60,159 bases of DNA from an uncultured Prevotella sp. Lineage in GTDB: Bacteria > Bacteroidota > Bacteroidia > Bacteroidales > Bacteroidaceae. The DNA is taken from the NCBI GenBank assembly GCA_944319815.1, contig CALUEX010000014.1, positions 1 through 60,159 on the forward strand, in the 5' to 3' direction. The position numbers were made by a program, and so were the translations under genes. The notes beneath the pieces were generated by a model. It saw only the letters and a program-made list of their open reading frames with translations, did no database searches and was not told the origin of the DNA. Shown here in pieces: positions 21,332 to 31,031 of the stretch; position 1 is the first letter of the stretch, and each line of letters begins with the position of its first letter.

Positions 21332-21927
21332 GCCTTGCCATGCTCATACTGCTTTTCACCGACATATCGCCTTACGAGGTAGGACTGTATACCAACCCCA
21401 GCCCTCCCGAAGTGCGGGAGCTTAATATGCCTTGCCAACATCCATCCACGGCGTATCTGCCAAATACGGCTTATTCGGTCAATCCTGCCGCAAAGCAAAC
21501 CAATCACCCTCCCTTCGGGAGGGCAGGGGGTGGGTATTGCCGCCTTACATACTCCTTCTTCCACGCCAACGCCCTGCACCTTATCCTTAATATATGGTGC
21601 TTCCTCTCGTGCGTGTTCCTTGCCGACGTTTCGTTTGGCAAGCTGCTCGCGGCTTACATCATAGCCTGCACCGCCCCTGTGTTCTCGCCTGTGCCTACAA
21701 TCGGCTTTTCCGGCGTATGCTTCGCCCTGCTCGGCTTCATTCAATGGCAGTCACGCAGCAAGCTAAGCTACAACATCTCGGTCTTGTCCTGCATCGCCCT
21801 GCCGCTGCTCCTCTTGCCCCATTCCGTCAACAGCCTTCTCCACGCCTACTGCTACGCCGTGGCCATTATCATCGGCCTACTGTCCCAGCTCTCCCAGCCC
21901 TCTCATAACTCCCATTCGCCCTATTAG
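21289..21927 (+). CDS. Phage-encoded rhomboid-type intramembrane protease
   Basis: 212 residues. Rhomboid motifs in order: SFFHANALHLILNIW (His97-x3-Asn101, oxyanion), TIGFSGVCFALLG (GFSG, Ser141 nucleophile) and SLLHAYCYAVAIIIG (His185 general base). About six membrane helices are present. The N-terminal loop (residues 36-85) contains two peptide segments written by family-A repeats (NPSPPEVRELNMP, NHPPFGRAGGG), and the C-terminal LSQLSQPSHNSHSPY comes from family-E words. Rhomboids cut membrane-spanning substrates; the substrate here is unknown. Translationally linked to the upstream gene by overlap. Confidence 0.75.
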   Translation: MLRRKKTKVAALLLSLAMLILLFTDISPYEVGLYTNPSPPEVRELNMPCQHPSTAYLPNTAYSVNPAAKQTNHPPFGRAGGGYCRLTYSFFHANALHLILNIWCFLSCVFLADVSFGKLLAAYIIACTAPVFSPVPTIGFSGVCFALLGFIQWQSRSKLSYNISVLSCIALPLLLLPHSVNSLLHAYCYAVAIIIGLLSQLSQPSHNSHSPY

Positions 21928-21966
21928 TCTCATTCGCCCTATTAGCCCTATTATGAATTGTGCATT

Positions 21967-24036
21967 ATGAATTATGAATTGATATTGCAGGAAAACTCCC
22001 GCCGCCTTGCGGCAATCGCAGCTCCCTTCAACCCCGTTACGGGCGAGGGGTCTATCGGCGAGCGCGTCCGTGTTGCCATTAAGGATATGCCGGGCACGCC
22101 CGTGATGTGGCTGCCCGTGGAAATGATGGATAACGCGCTCGTAAAGCAACTCCTCGCCGCCAAGACCGTCAAGAATTACATCCGCCGCAAACGTTGGGAC
22201 TACACCGAGGAGAACATCGACCTCGTTGTAGAGGCGTTCATCCGTGTGCGCATCATGTTTGACTTCCCTTTTTGGGCGGCCCTCTACGCCATAATACAGG
22301 ACAAGGTGACGGGACGGCTCGTCAAGTTCCGCCTCAACCGTCCGCAGCGGCAGCTCGTCTCAATGTTCGAGGATATGCGCAAGGCTGGTATGCCCATACG
22401 CCTCGTGCTGCTGAAGGCGCGACAGTGGGGCGGCTCCACGGCCACGCAAATCTACATGGCGTGGCTGCAGCTCGTGCTCACCGTCGGCCACAACTCGGCC
22501 ATCGTGGCCCACCAGAAGAAAGCGTCCTACGGCGTGCGCAATATGCTCAAGCGCCTAATAGAGCATTACCCCGTGCGCCTCGTCCACGAGATGGGCGACG
22601 AATACAAGCCGGGCGAACCCATCATCACGGGCACGCCGTCGCCCAACGTAATCAGCATCAAGGCGCGTGAGTGCGAGGTTGAGGTAGGCTCTGCCGAGAA
22701 CCCCGACTCCGAGCGTTCGGCCAACACGTACCTCGTCCACCTTACCGAGGTGGCCTTCTGGAAGTCCACCGAGAACAAGGAGCCGGGCGACATCGTGCGC
22801 TCCGTCTGCTCCGGCGTGCTGCTACAGCCGCTTACGCTCATCGTCTACGAGAGCACGGCCAACGGCACGGGCAACTTCTTCCAGGAAGAGTACGACGCGG
22901 CCAAGCGTGGCGAGAGCAACTTCCGTGCTCTGTTCGTCGCATGGTGGCAGATAGAGATGTACTCGCTGCCGTTCAAGGATGAGGACGAGCGCGCCGACTT
23001 CGCCGTATGGCTTTACCGGAACAGTAACAATGCCAACGTGTCCGACAACCGCCACGAGCCGGGCAAGTACCTTTGGCGGCTTTGGCAGCTCGGCGCAACG
23101 CTTGAGGCGATACATTGGTACGTCGTCAAGCGGTCCGAATACCACTCGCACGCAGGCATGGCCGCCGAGTTCCCCTCTGACGACATCGAGGCGTTCGTCA
23201 ACTCCGGCAAGCGCATCTTCGACATCTACCTCGTGGAGCGGTTCAAGGACGCCTGCCGTCCGCCGCTTGCCGTGGGCGACGTAGCGGGGCGCGGCCTGAA
23301 AGGGACGGACGCCTTGCTCGACCTGAAGTTCAGCGAGGACAACCAAGGCTTGCTGTGGGTGTGGCAGTATCCAGAGACTTACCCCGACGAGCGCGTCATG
23401 TACCGCTACCTCGTCACCGTTGACATCGGCGGACGCTCCGACGATGCCGACTGGAGCGTCATCTCCGTCATCGACCGCTACGACATGATGGAGGGCGGAC
23501 TGCCGTCCGTCGTGGCGCAGTGGTACGGCCACATCGACCACGACCGCCTGGCATGGAAGGCCGCGCAGATAGCCGCGTGGTACGACGACGCCCTGCTCGT
23601 AATCGAGAGCAACACCCTCGAGACCAAGGACAAGAACCGATACGTTGACGGCGACCAGTCGTCGTTCATCCTCAACGAGCTGAAGGAGGTCTACCCGAAC
23701 CTCTACGCCCGGCGCTCTACGGGCACCGACAGCGTGGCCGAGGGCGCGGAGGTGAAATACGGCTTCCACACCAACGTAAAGACCAAGGGCGACATCATAT
23801 CCCTGCTAATAGAGGTCATACGCGACCACCTCTACGTCGAGCGCGACAAGCGTTGCCTCGACGAGTACCTCACCTACGAGGAGCACGATGGCTCGTTCGA
23901 CGCCATCGAGGGCAAGCACGACGACCTGCTCATGACGCGCGCCATCGGCCTGTGGGTCTGCTACAAGGAAATGCCACGCCCGTATTTCGTCAAAATCGGC
24001 TCGCAAAGCTACACCGCAGCGGCCACAATGCCATAA
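21967..24036 (+). CDS. terL: Large terminase subunit (TerL)
   Basis: 689 residues. An ATPase Walker A-like segment (VLLKARQWGGSTATQIYMAW), a Walker B (TYLVHLTEVAFWKS) and a C-terminal nuclease domain with VDIGGRSDDADWSVISVIDR and IESNTLETKD identify a DNA-packaging motor. The start is placed at the ATG of MNYELILQENSRR; a TTG-initiated reading three codons earlier lies in an ATGAATT-type simple repeat. It is encoded on the strand opposite to capsid and scaffold, which is less common for a tailed phage. Confidence 0.9.
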   Translation: MNYELILQENSRRLAAIAAPFNPVTGEGSIGERVRVAIKDMPGTPVMWLPVEMMDNALVKQLLAAKTVKNYIRRKRWDYTEENIDLVVEAFIRVRIMFDFPFWAALYAIIQDKVTGRLVKFRLNRPQRQLVSMFEDMRKAGMPIRLVLLKARQWGGSTATQIYMAWLQLVLTVGHNSAIVAHQKKASYGVRNMLKRLIEHYPVRLVHEMGDEYKPGEPIITGTPSPNVISIKARECEVEVGSAENPDSERSANTYLVHLTEVAFWKSTENKEPGDIVRSVCSGVLLQPLTLIVYESTANGTGNFFQEEYDAAKRGESNFRALFVAWWQIEMYSLPFKDEDERADFAVWLYRNSNNANVSDNRHEPGKYLWRLWQLGATLEAIHWYVVKRSEYHSHAGMAAEFPSDDIEAFVNSGKRIFDIYLVERFKDACRPPLAVGDVAGRGLKGTDALLDLKFSEDNQGLLWVWQYPETYPDERVMYRYLVTVDIGGRSDDADWSVISVIDRYDMMEGGLPSVVAQWYGHIDHDRLAWKAAQIAAWYDDALLVIESNTLETKDKNRYVDGDQSSFILNELKEVYPNLYARRSTGTDSVAEGAEVKYGFHTNVKTKGDIISLLIEVIRDHLYVERDKRCLDEYLTYEEHDGSFDAIEGKHDDLLMTRAIGLWVCYKEMPRPYFVKIGSQSYTAAATMP

Positions 24037-24064
24037 GAAATGAAAAGTGAAAAATTAAAAATGA

Positions 24065-24146
24065 AAAATCCCAGCCATCCCAGCTCTCCCAGTGCTCACA
24101 GTCCTCTCAATAGCTCCTCCCCTCGGGGAGGTTGGGTGGGGGGCTG
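24065..24146. repeat. Spacer repeats: family E words and a family A palindrome
   Basis: CCAGCCATCCCAGCTCTCCC (family E) is followed by CCCCTCGGGGAGGTTGGG (family A). The spacer separates the terminase from the next small gene. Confidence 0.75.
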
Positions 24147-24188
24147 TCCTTTTCCAAATAATCCAATCAATCTAAAAACAATAAAATT

Positions 24189-24560
24189 ATGAAACATCAA
24201 CCAACAAACAACACATCCCCGGCCCTCCTCCGATGGGGGAGCAGGTGGGGGCTTATCAAGGCTCGCATAGCCTACGCTTACGCAAAGTTCAAGGCCGGAA
24301 GGCTCAACGCCCTTACCGGCCGCCGTTACTTCATCCTCATGGCCGACAGCGGCAAGCTCGTCGTCACCGACAAGTCACAGTTCTACAAGCTGCGTCGCCG
24401 AGGCAGTATGCCAAGGACAATCACTCCCCGTATGCTGCCACGCATCTCCGTCTATTACACCGCCGGCACATACAAGGGCAACCCCTCGCCCTGCATGGCC
24501 GACACCACCGCCGCCGGCCGCAAACAGAAATACCTGCGCTACATCCTGACCCTTCATTAA
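24189..24560 (+). CDS. Hypothetical phage protein with repeat-derived N-terminus (123 aa)
   Basis: 123 residues, basic. The N-terminal part (SPALLRWGSRWGLI) is encoded across a family-A repeat (24222-24251), so the true start may be the later YAKFKAGRLNALTG region. The core RRYFILMADSGKLVVTDKSQ followed by FYKLRRRGSMPRTITPRML looks like a small beta domain with a basic patch. No family recognised. It lies between terminase and integrase. Confidence 0.5.
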   Translation: MKHQPTNNTSPALLRWGSRWGLIKARIAYAYAKFKAGRLNALTGRRYFILMADSGKLVVTDKSQFYKLRRRGSMPRTITPRMLPRISVYYTAGTYKGNPSPCMADTTAAGRKQKYLRYILTLH

Positions 24561-24638
24561 ACGAAGATGGGGTATCGGCAAACCACCGATACCCCTCTAT
24601 CAATAACTTATTGGCCTTATCCGCCTCATTTGTCCTAT

Positions 24639-25910
24639 TCACCCAATCCCCTCCCTACGGGGAGGTCGGGTGGGGGCTTCGGGGGCAACCCTATCTATCA
24701 CCTTCCTGTTCGCCTCGTCAACCTTCTTACTGTCCGAGTTGATATACACCATCGTAACCCTATTTCCCATAGAGTGCCCTAACGCCTGTGAAATCACGTC
24801 AACTGGAATATTGCAGTCATTATAGGCTATCGTTGCCCATTAGTGGCGCGCCCAATACGACGACAGGAAATCCCAATAAGGATTATACTTTACCTTTTGC
24901 TTGTGGTGTTCGTCCACTTCCCAAGTGCCAAAAGTTTTCAGTGCCTTGTTAAATCGTGAAGTAAAGTTTGTATGGTCTTTATACCTGTCCGCCACGTCTA
25001 TCAGGTGTGTCGTACCCTTGTGCCTGTCTAATATCTCCTGCGCTTCCGGCTCAATCTTTATCGAGTATATTCGCTTCGTCTTGCGCCTTGTATATACAAT
25101 CCGTCCGTTCTGCACGTTTTCGTGCGTCAGGCCGAACAAGTCTACGATATTTATCCCTATCAGGTAAAATATCAGCATGAACACATCCCTGTACTCCTCC
25201 TGCCACGGCAGCAATGGCATTGTGGCTATCATCCTTATGTCATCGGCCGACAAGCTGCGCTTCATGGTAGGCGTCGACTTTATCTTAAACTTCCTGAACG
25301 GGTACAAGTCCGTCATTTCCTCGTCTATCGCAAAGTTGAACACAGCCCTTATGTCGCGCAGGTGTATGCTCCGTGCATTCTGTGCAGGAGAGCGTTTGGC
25401 CATATATCCGTTAAACTCGTTCAGCCACTTCGCCGTTATGTCCTCAAAGTTCAATCGCTCTGCCTTGTCCGTAAACTCGCAGATGCGTTTCCACGTTGTC
25501 TCATATATCTGCCTCGTCCGTCCCTGCTTGGTTTCAACGAACTTCTTATATCCAAGTGCGAAGCTGCCGTTCCCGGTATCCTTTCGTTCCTTCCCGTCAA
25601 GCCGCTCAAGAATTATGTTCTTTATTTCAGTTATCGTCAGCCTCCGCATAAGCTCCTCATCCTCTTCCGACAGCTTACTTATCATTTCCTGCACCGCATA
25701 ATATCTATCAGATATAGCCTTGTCGAAATACGCCTTACTTGGACATTTCTTTACAGATTGTGCCTTCTTATCCCACAACGACGGCGCAATCTTCACCCCG
25801 ACAGGTATCAATGCAGACTTCCCATGGCTCGTTAATGACAACATCATGCTTACGGGCACATCGCCAACGGCACGTCTTGTATCCAAATACGGCTTTATAG
25901 TAATCCTCAT
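24639..25910 (-). pseudogene. int: Phage tyrosine integrase with in-frame TAA
   Basis: The visible frame is 356 residues up to a TAA at 24840-24842, and 66 more codons follow in the same frame. The N-terminus is an arm-binding and SAM-like domain (MRITIKPYLDTRRAVGDVPV); the catalytic part holds FYLIGINIVDLFGLTHENV and YWARH. After the stop come WATIAYN, LGHSMGNRVTMVYINSDSKK, including the Tyr nucleophile in MVYIN. A single change of TCA (Ser) to TAA would explain the break. The usual box I Arg is not in the expected place. The last 14 residues are encoded by a family-A repeat. Integration should be impaired unless the stop is read through. Confidence 0.85.
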
Positions 25911-25938
25911 TTTCAATGATTTTATCTGTCCTACCTAC

Positions 25939-26016
25939 ACCTGCACAAAAAAAATTGCAGGTATTGTGCAGGTATTTCTGTACAAATATAGCCAAAAAAG
26001 CACAAAAATGGACAAA
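25939..26016 (-). promoter_or_regulatory. Integrase leader: promoter-like boxes and inverted repeats
   Basis: ACCTGCAC (25939-25946) and GTGCAGGT (25966-25973) form a palindrome, with an added TGCAGGT at 25956-25962. Upstream, TATATTTG (25990-25983, minus) is a -7 box, and TTTG (26016-26013) sits 22 bases before it, slightly too far. The repeats could bind integrase arms or a regulator. Confidence 0.5.
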
Positions 26017-26045
26017 CTTTGCCTATGTTTTTCTCTTAAATAAGT

Positions 26046-26095
26046 ACAAAGAAAAGGGGTTGAAAACCGCTAAATAGCTGATTTTCAACCCTTTG
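26046..26095 (-). terminator. Terminator of tRNA-Pro
   Basis: GGGTTGAAAA (26057-26066) pairs with TTTTCAACCC (26082-26091). On the minus strand the stem is followed by CCTTTTCTTTG. It lies just 3' of tRNA-Pro. Confidence 0.7.
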
Positions 26096-26103
26096 CTGCT
26101 TTG

Positions 26104-26177
26104 TCGGGATGACTGGACTCGAACCAGCGACCTCACGCCCCCCAGACGCGTGCGCTAACCAACTGCGCTACATCCCG
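26104..26177 (-). tRNA. tRNA-Pro (GGG)
   Basis: Read on the minus strand: acceptor CGGGATG pairs with CATCCCG, the D-arm has AGCGCAGTTGGTTAGCGC, and the anticodon loop CTGGGGG has the anticodon GGG. The T-loop is TTCGAGT. The CCA end is not encoded. It lies beside the integrase, so it is a candidate attachment site, but the other end of the prophage is outside the window. Confidence 0.95.
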
Positions 26178-26192
26178 CTCCGTAAGTGAGTG

Positions 26193-26224
26193 CAAAAGTA
26201 CATACTTATTGCGAAACGGCCAAA
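26193..26224 (-). promoter_or_regulatory. Promoter of tRNA-Pro
   Basis: On the minus strand TTTG (26224-26221), 20 bases, TACTTTTG (26200-26193): a full match to the Bacteroidetes form. Confidence 0.8.
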
Positions 26225-26952
26225 CTTTTGGGCGTATTTTTCTTCCTGAAACGTAAATATTTGTGTTTTTAGCCGTTCGTTGCCGCCGTTGTATGTGCGC
26301 CGTGGCGCGTGTGGAGTGGTGCCGGGGCGTCTTCTCGTGTTCGTGAAAGGGACAAAAACGGTATGGGGGAAAAGTAAAAAGTCTTGACAGTCGTATTTCG
26401 CCGAATAGAGTTTGCTGTGTTCCTATATGTTAAAGCCGGGTGCTTTGTAGTGGGATATTTTAACAGTATTAAACGGTGACGGGGCTTGTCGTGGCTTTAA
26501 TGGCGTGTTTTTTGCCGTGGCAAAGGTGTTTCGGGCGTTGCAGGATGTGCCCTTTTGCCTTGCCGAAGGATACCTTTTGCCTTGCAGGAAGCCGTGTTTT
26601 GCCGGTGAAACAGGGGCTGGATGCTGGGCGGAAGTCGTCTGTTGGCGGTAAAGTGCTGTGTTATAGATAGTTACGGATATGCGCCTGTGTGGGCGTATTT
26701 TTGGCAAAAACGCTGTTACGTGTTGCCCGGCGGTGCTCTCGTGGGCTTAACCGTTTACGGCGTGGTGGGGTAGGCGTGTTCGCAAAGGGGACAATTCCTG
26801 CCTCGGGCGGCTTGCCCGCCTTTCCGTTGGATGTGCCGGCTGCGCACTTGACTGCGGACATGATGCAAAAACAAAGGATGCCGTCATTCACATGACGGCA
26901 TCCTTTGGATACGATGGAAGGCCGAGGCCTCCCTGTGTGTCTTTAACTTATT
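26225..26952. other. Gene-free host spacer with family D words
   Basis: No convincing gene. Around 26535-26590 are words of family D (TGCCCTTTTGCC, GATACCTTTTGCC), common in host spacers. Frames of about 60-94 codons on both strands mirror each other and have no protein-like composition. Near 26895, TGACGGCATCC...GGATGCCGTCA is a hairpin (26877-26900) before the SusD remnant end. Confidence 0.5.
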
Positions 26953-27973
26953 TTAATAGAGAGGGTTTTGTTGCATATTCGGGTTGATGTCCATTTCGCT
27001 CTGCGGTATGAGCGGCAGGGCTTTCTCCGAGTCGCGGTTGAATGTGCGTGTGTCCTCGTTCAGGGCGTCGTGCCACCCACGGTTGTTTATGTCGGTGTAT
27101 CGGGTGACGGTTTCTCCGCGGCGCAGCACGTCGAAGTAGCGCTGCCCTTCGCCCACAAGCTCCTTGCACCGTTCAAGATATATGCGGTCGAGCGTGATGT
27201 CGCCGGCCGTCACCGTCTTGGTGGCGTCAGTCGTGCGGTTGGTTATTATGGCGTTGAGCATCTGTGCGGCAGTGTTCGTGTCGTCCAGTTCGTATGCGGC
27301 TTCGGCGGCCGAGAGGTAGACTTCTGAGAGGCGCAGCAGCGGCACGTTGGCATAACGCACTGACGTGTTGGCGTCAGGCTGCGGAAACTTGTTCTTCTAC
27401 CGGTTCGGTAATTATTGGCGCGCCGAGCGACTCACCTCCGTCCTTTGTGTATGGCGTGCCGTAGATGCGCGTCAGGTCGAACAGGGCCATAGCGCGCACG
27501 ACCCTGGCCTCGGCGGCATACTGTGCTATGGCTTCCGCGTTCTCCTCGGCGTCGGTTATGTCGTCGCCCTCGGCGTAGCTGATTACGTAATTGGCGCGGT
27601 TTATTACGACGAATGGCGTCTGCCACGGTGTGTTCCCGTTGAAGTTGCTGGCCGTGTTGTAGGTCATGTAGTAGAAGAAGTCGCCGCGTCCGCTACCGTC
27701 AATCCAGTTATACTGCACGTCCTCGCCTCTGACGTCGCCGTAGATGAACATCAGGCGGCCGTAATAGTCTGTCAGGCTTGAGTTGCCTTTCAGCGCCGCG
27801 TACATTCCGGTGCGCAGGCTCTCGAGGTCAGATGTGTACGTCACGGCATTGTCGGCGTCCACTCCCGTGGATGATGACTGGTCAAGCCAGTCGTTCACGC
27901 ACGACGACGTGCCGAGTGCAAGCACCGCGAATGCCAGTGTTTTATATAATTTATATAATGATGTTGCTTTCAT
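26953..27973 (-). pseudogene. susD: SusD-like outer-membrane lipoprotein, internally deleted
   Basis: The N-terminal part (about 199 residues) starts MKATSLYKLYKTLAFAVLAL, with a lipobox (LGTSSC), and keeps RANYVISYAEGDDITDAEEN and RAMALFDLTRIYGTPY, the classic SusD TPR helix. The C-terminal part (RYANVPLLRLSEVYLSAAEA, then RCKELVGEGQRYFDVLRRGE) is also typical. Between them the reading frame changes and about 150 residues are missing, compared with the usual 500 or more. Both frames read through AAGTTTCCGC, suggesting a deletion at that word. SusD binds glycans at the surface with SusC. Confidence 0.85.
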
Positions 27974-27992
27974 TGTCGTTAAGTTTTTTTGT

Positions 27993-30900
27993 TTAGAAAT
28001 CAATTTCCAGTCCGAAAGTGTACGTCCTGTATGCTGGCGTCTCTACCAGGCACACCCCGCTGACGGGCATTTCGGGGTCAACCAGCAGCTTGCTTGACTT
28101 CCACGTTAGCAGGTTGCTGCCCGAGAAGTAGATGCGAGCCTTGCTCAGCCCGATTTTGCTTATTATGTTCTTTGGCAGCGTGAAGCCCAGCGTGAGGTTC
28201 TTCAGGCGCAGGTAGTCGGTAGGCATGAGCCATTGCGACGACAGGTAGGTAACGGTGTTGCCGTACTCGAACTTCGGCAGCTTTGCCGTCGTGTCGCCCG
28301 GGCCTGACCACATATCCTCCAGCTTGTAGTAAGAAGGCACGCTTCCGTAGTAAAGGTCTCCGTCACCGCCATACAGTGCATGGGTATAGTCGAAGGCATC
28401 TCCGCCGAGCGAGTAGGTGAACGTGAAGCCCAAGTCGATGAACTTCCAGCGCAGTGTGTTGGTAAGTCCGCCCTCGATGGCGGCCTCGTGTTTGCCCATG
28501 ACTCGGCGCGAAGCCTCCGATATTTCGGTGGTAGTGTTGCGCGAGTTCTCGCTCCCGTCGTTGATGTAGTATAGCGCGTTACCCGTTTCGGGGTCAACTC
28601 CGGCGTATTCGTAGAGGTAGTAAGAGTAGTACGCCTCGCCTACGCGGTGGATGAGCGGGCCGCTTGTTATTTCGTTGGTCTCGCCGTCCAGCTTGGTCAG
28701 CTTGTTGCTGTTGTGCGCCATGTTGAGCGATGTCGTCCACTTAAAGTCTTTCGTGTCGAAGTTCACTGACGTCACGGTAAGCTCGAAGCCCTTGTTGGTC
28801 ATCTCGCCGATGTTGGTCGGCATGGTGTAGGTGTAGTCGCTGTTGTACACACCTCCGGTCTGCGATATGGGCATATCGTAAATCAAGTCAGACGTCTTTC
28901 GCTGGTAGTAGTCGAGCGAGAGGGTGATGCGGTCGATGAATGTGAGGTCGAGACCTATGTTCCACGTTGCGTTCTTCTCCCATTTCAGGTCAGGGTTGGC
29001 AATGCTTGTGATGCCCATGCCCGACCTTCCGTCGTATTTTATTCCGAACGAAATAAGGTTCATGTAGCTGTAGTAGCCTGACGGTTGTGTGCCGTTAACG
29101 CCGTAAGAGAAGCGCAGCTTGCCGTCGGTGAGCACGCTCTTGATTGGCGACAGGAACTTCTCGTCGGTGAAGCGCCATGCGGCCGACGCTGACCAGAACG
29201 AGCCCCAGCGGTTCTCGCGCGAGAGGCGCGACGTTCCGTCGGTGCGGTAACTTGCCCCGAGATAGTAGCGTCCGGCGTAGTTGTAGTCAACACGGCCGAG
29301 GAACGACGTCATCCTGTATGACGACCTTTCCGACTCTGCGCTTGTCGTGCCGGCGTTGGCAAACTCGTACAGGTTGCCGGGATAGTCCTCGCCGCTTATA
29401 TAATTATATGTGTACTTGTAGTCTTCGGTCTCGAAGCCGAGCAAGGCATTGATGCTGTGCTGCCCGAAGGTCTTGTCGTATGTGAGCTGTGTCTGCGTGT
29501 TCAGCTGGCTGTAAGAGTTCACTATGCGCTGCATCACGCCCCCGGAACCTTCACCGTTCTGTGACTCCTTGTCCCAAAGCACGTCCTCGTTACCGCTTGC
29601 GTAGTCGTAGGATATTTTCTCGCTCAGCTTCAAGTTGTCCCAGATGTTCCATGTCAGCTTGATTGTGTTGAACGCTTTTGTCAGCGTGTAGACGTCAGAA
29701 CTGTGGTCGTCCTCGTACAGTGGGTTCGTGCTGTATGCGCCGGAGTACCGGTTTAGTGTGCCGTCCTCGTTGTAGGGCGAGTCCGACGGGCTTTGCGCAG
29801 CCACGTAGTTGAACAGCGCGCCGTCGTAACTCAGGTATTCGTTCACCTTGTCTTGGCGCATACGGGAGAGTTGGCTCGTCACCTGGAGCTCGAACCTTCC
29901 GAACTTGTGCGTCAAGTTTGCGTTGCCCGTGAAGCGCTCAAGCCCCTGGTCGTAGAGTATGCCTTCCTGCTTGTTGTAGGCCAGCGAGGCGTAGAACTTG
30001 GTGCGGTCGTTGCCGCCCGAGACGCCTATTTGGTAGTTCTAGTGCGAGCCCGTGCGGGTCAGCTCGTCAAGCCAGTCAGTCCATCCGCCCTCCGGCTTGG
30101 CGGCGAAATAGTCTATGTTGCTGTCGGCAAAGGCAGCCGCGTCCTCGGCGGAGTAGCCTCCCTGGTACATGGCATAGTTCTCAAGCCCCTTGTATAGCAG
30201 TTCCCTGCGGTTGTCGCCGCTGAGCGACGGGCGGTAGTCTATGGCCATGTTGGAGAAGCCCCAGTCGCTACGGAACGACACGTTAGTCTTGCCCGCCTTG
30301 CCGCTCTTGGTCGTTATGACGATTACGCCGTTAGCTGCGCGCGAGCCGTAGAGCGATGCCGCAGCCGCGTCCTTGATTACCGTCATCGACTCTATGTCGT
30401 TGGTGTTGAGCGAGGCCAGCACGTCCGTGTACGTGTCGTTGTACGCATTGCCGAACTCGCTGATGTTGCCGCTCTGTACGGGCGTGCCGTCGATGACGAT
30501 GAGAGGGTCGTTGCCGGCGTTGATTGAACTCATGCCGCGGATGCGGATGCTGCTCGTTCTGCCGGGGCTGCTTGACGTAGAGCCGATGGTCACGCCAGCT
30601 ACGCCACCTGCCAGCTTGTCGGCAATAGAGATGACGGGCACGTTCTCGAGCGGTTCGGTGTTAAGGGTCTGGGCCGAACCCGTGAACGACGCTTTCTTGA
30701 AGTTACCGTAACCGGTGACAATCACCTCGTCGAGCTCGTTCTGTTCTTCACTAAGTCTTACCTGCATACCGTTGCGTGCGGCAAGCGTTACGGACTCGTA
30801 GCCGATGTAAGACACTTTCACGTACTTGGCGTCGGGCGGCAGCGTCACGCTGAACGCGCCGTCAACGTCGGTGACGGTGCCCACGTTGCTGCCGACTACA

Positions 30901-31031
30901 GTGACCGTGGCGCCTATTACCGGCGTGCCGTCACTCTCGGCGACCACGGTGCCCCGTACCCGCGTTTGCGCAATTACTGCGTTGCAGAAGAATGCGCAAA
31001 GTGACAAAATGATAAACAATCTTTTTTCCAT
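27993..31031 (-). pseudogene. susC: SusC/RagA-type TonB-dependent receptor with nonsense codon
   Basis: A 1012-codon frame. It has a signal peptide (MEKRLFIILSLCAFFCNAVIA), a carboxypeptidase-regulatory-like domain (GTVVAESDGTPVIGATVTVV), a TonB box region (LDEVIVTGYG), a plug (SPGRTSSIRIRGMSSINAGN) and a long beta-barrel ending YRTYTFGLEIDF. An in-frame TAG at 30039-30041 interrupts GSH-stop-NYQIGVSGGNDR; CAG (Gln) to TAG is the likely change, after residue 330. The barrel would be lost. With the broken SusD, this is a decayed glycan-uptake locus. Confidence 0.9.

Noticed and set aside
22822-23769. A 315-codon minus-strand frame over the terminase gene
   Set aside because: It is a mirror of the terminase coding sequence and has no motif or ribosome-binding site.
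12292-24690. CRISPR array in the prophage spacers
   Set aside because: Repeats are short, degenerate, without uniform spacers or a cas gene nearby. They are dispersed words and palindromes.
26423-26895. Short frames on both strands after tRNA-Pro
   Set aside because: They mirror each other over repeat words and have no start signals; the stretch is better read as a repeat-rich spacer.
24840-30041. Stop-codon recoding in this genome, to explain the in-frame TAA in int and TAG in susC
   Set aside because: TAA, TAG and TGA end many other intact genes on both the phage and host side (for example the SusD remnant end, the PorW/SprE gene with TAG, the recT gene with TGA). Two separate nonsense mutations are simpler.
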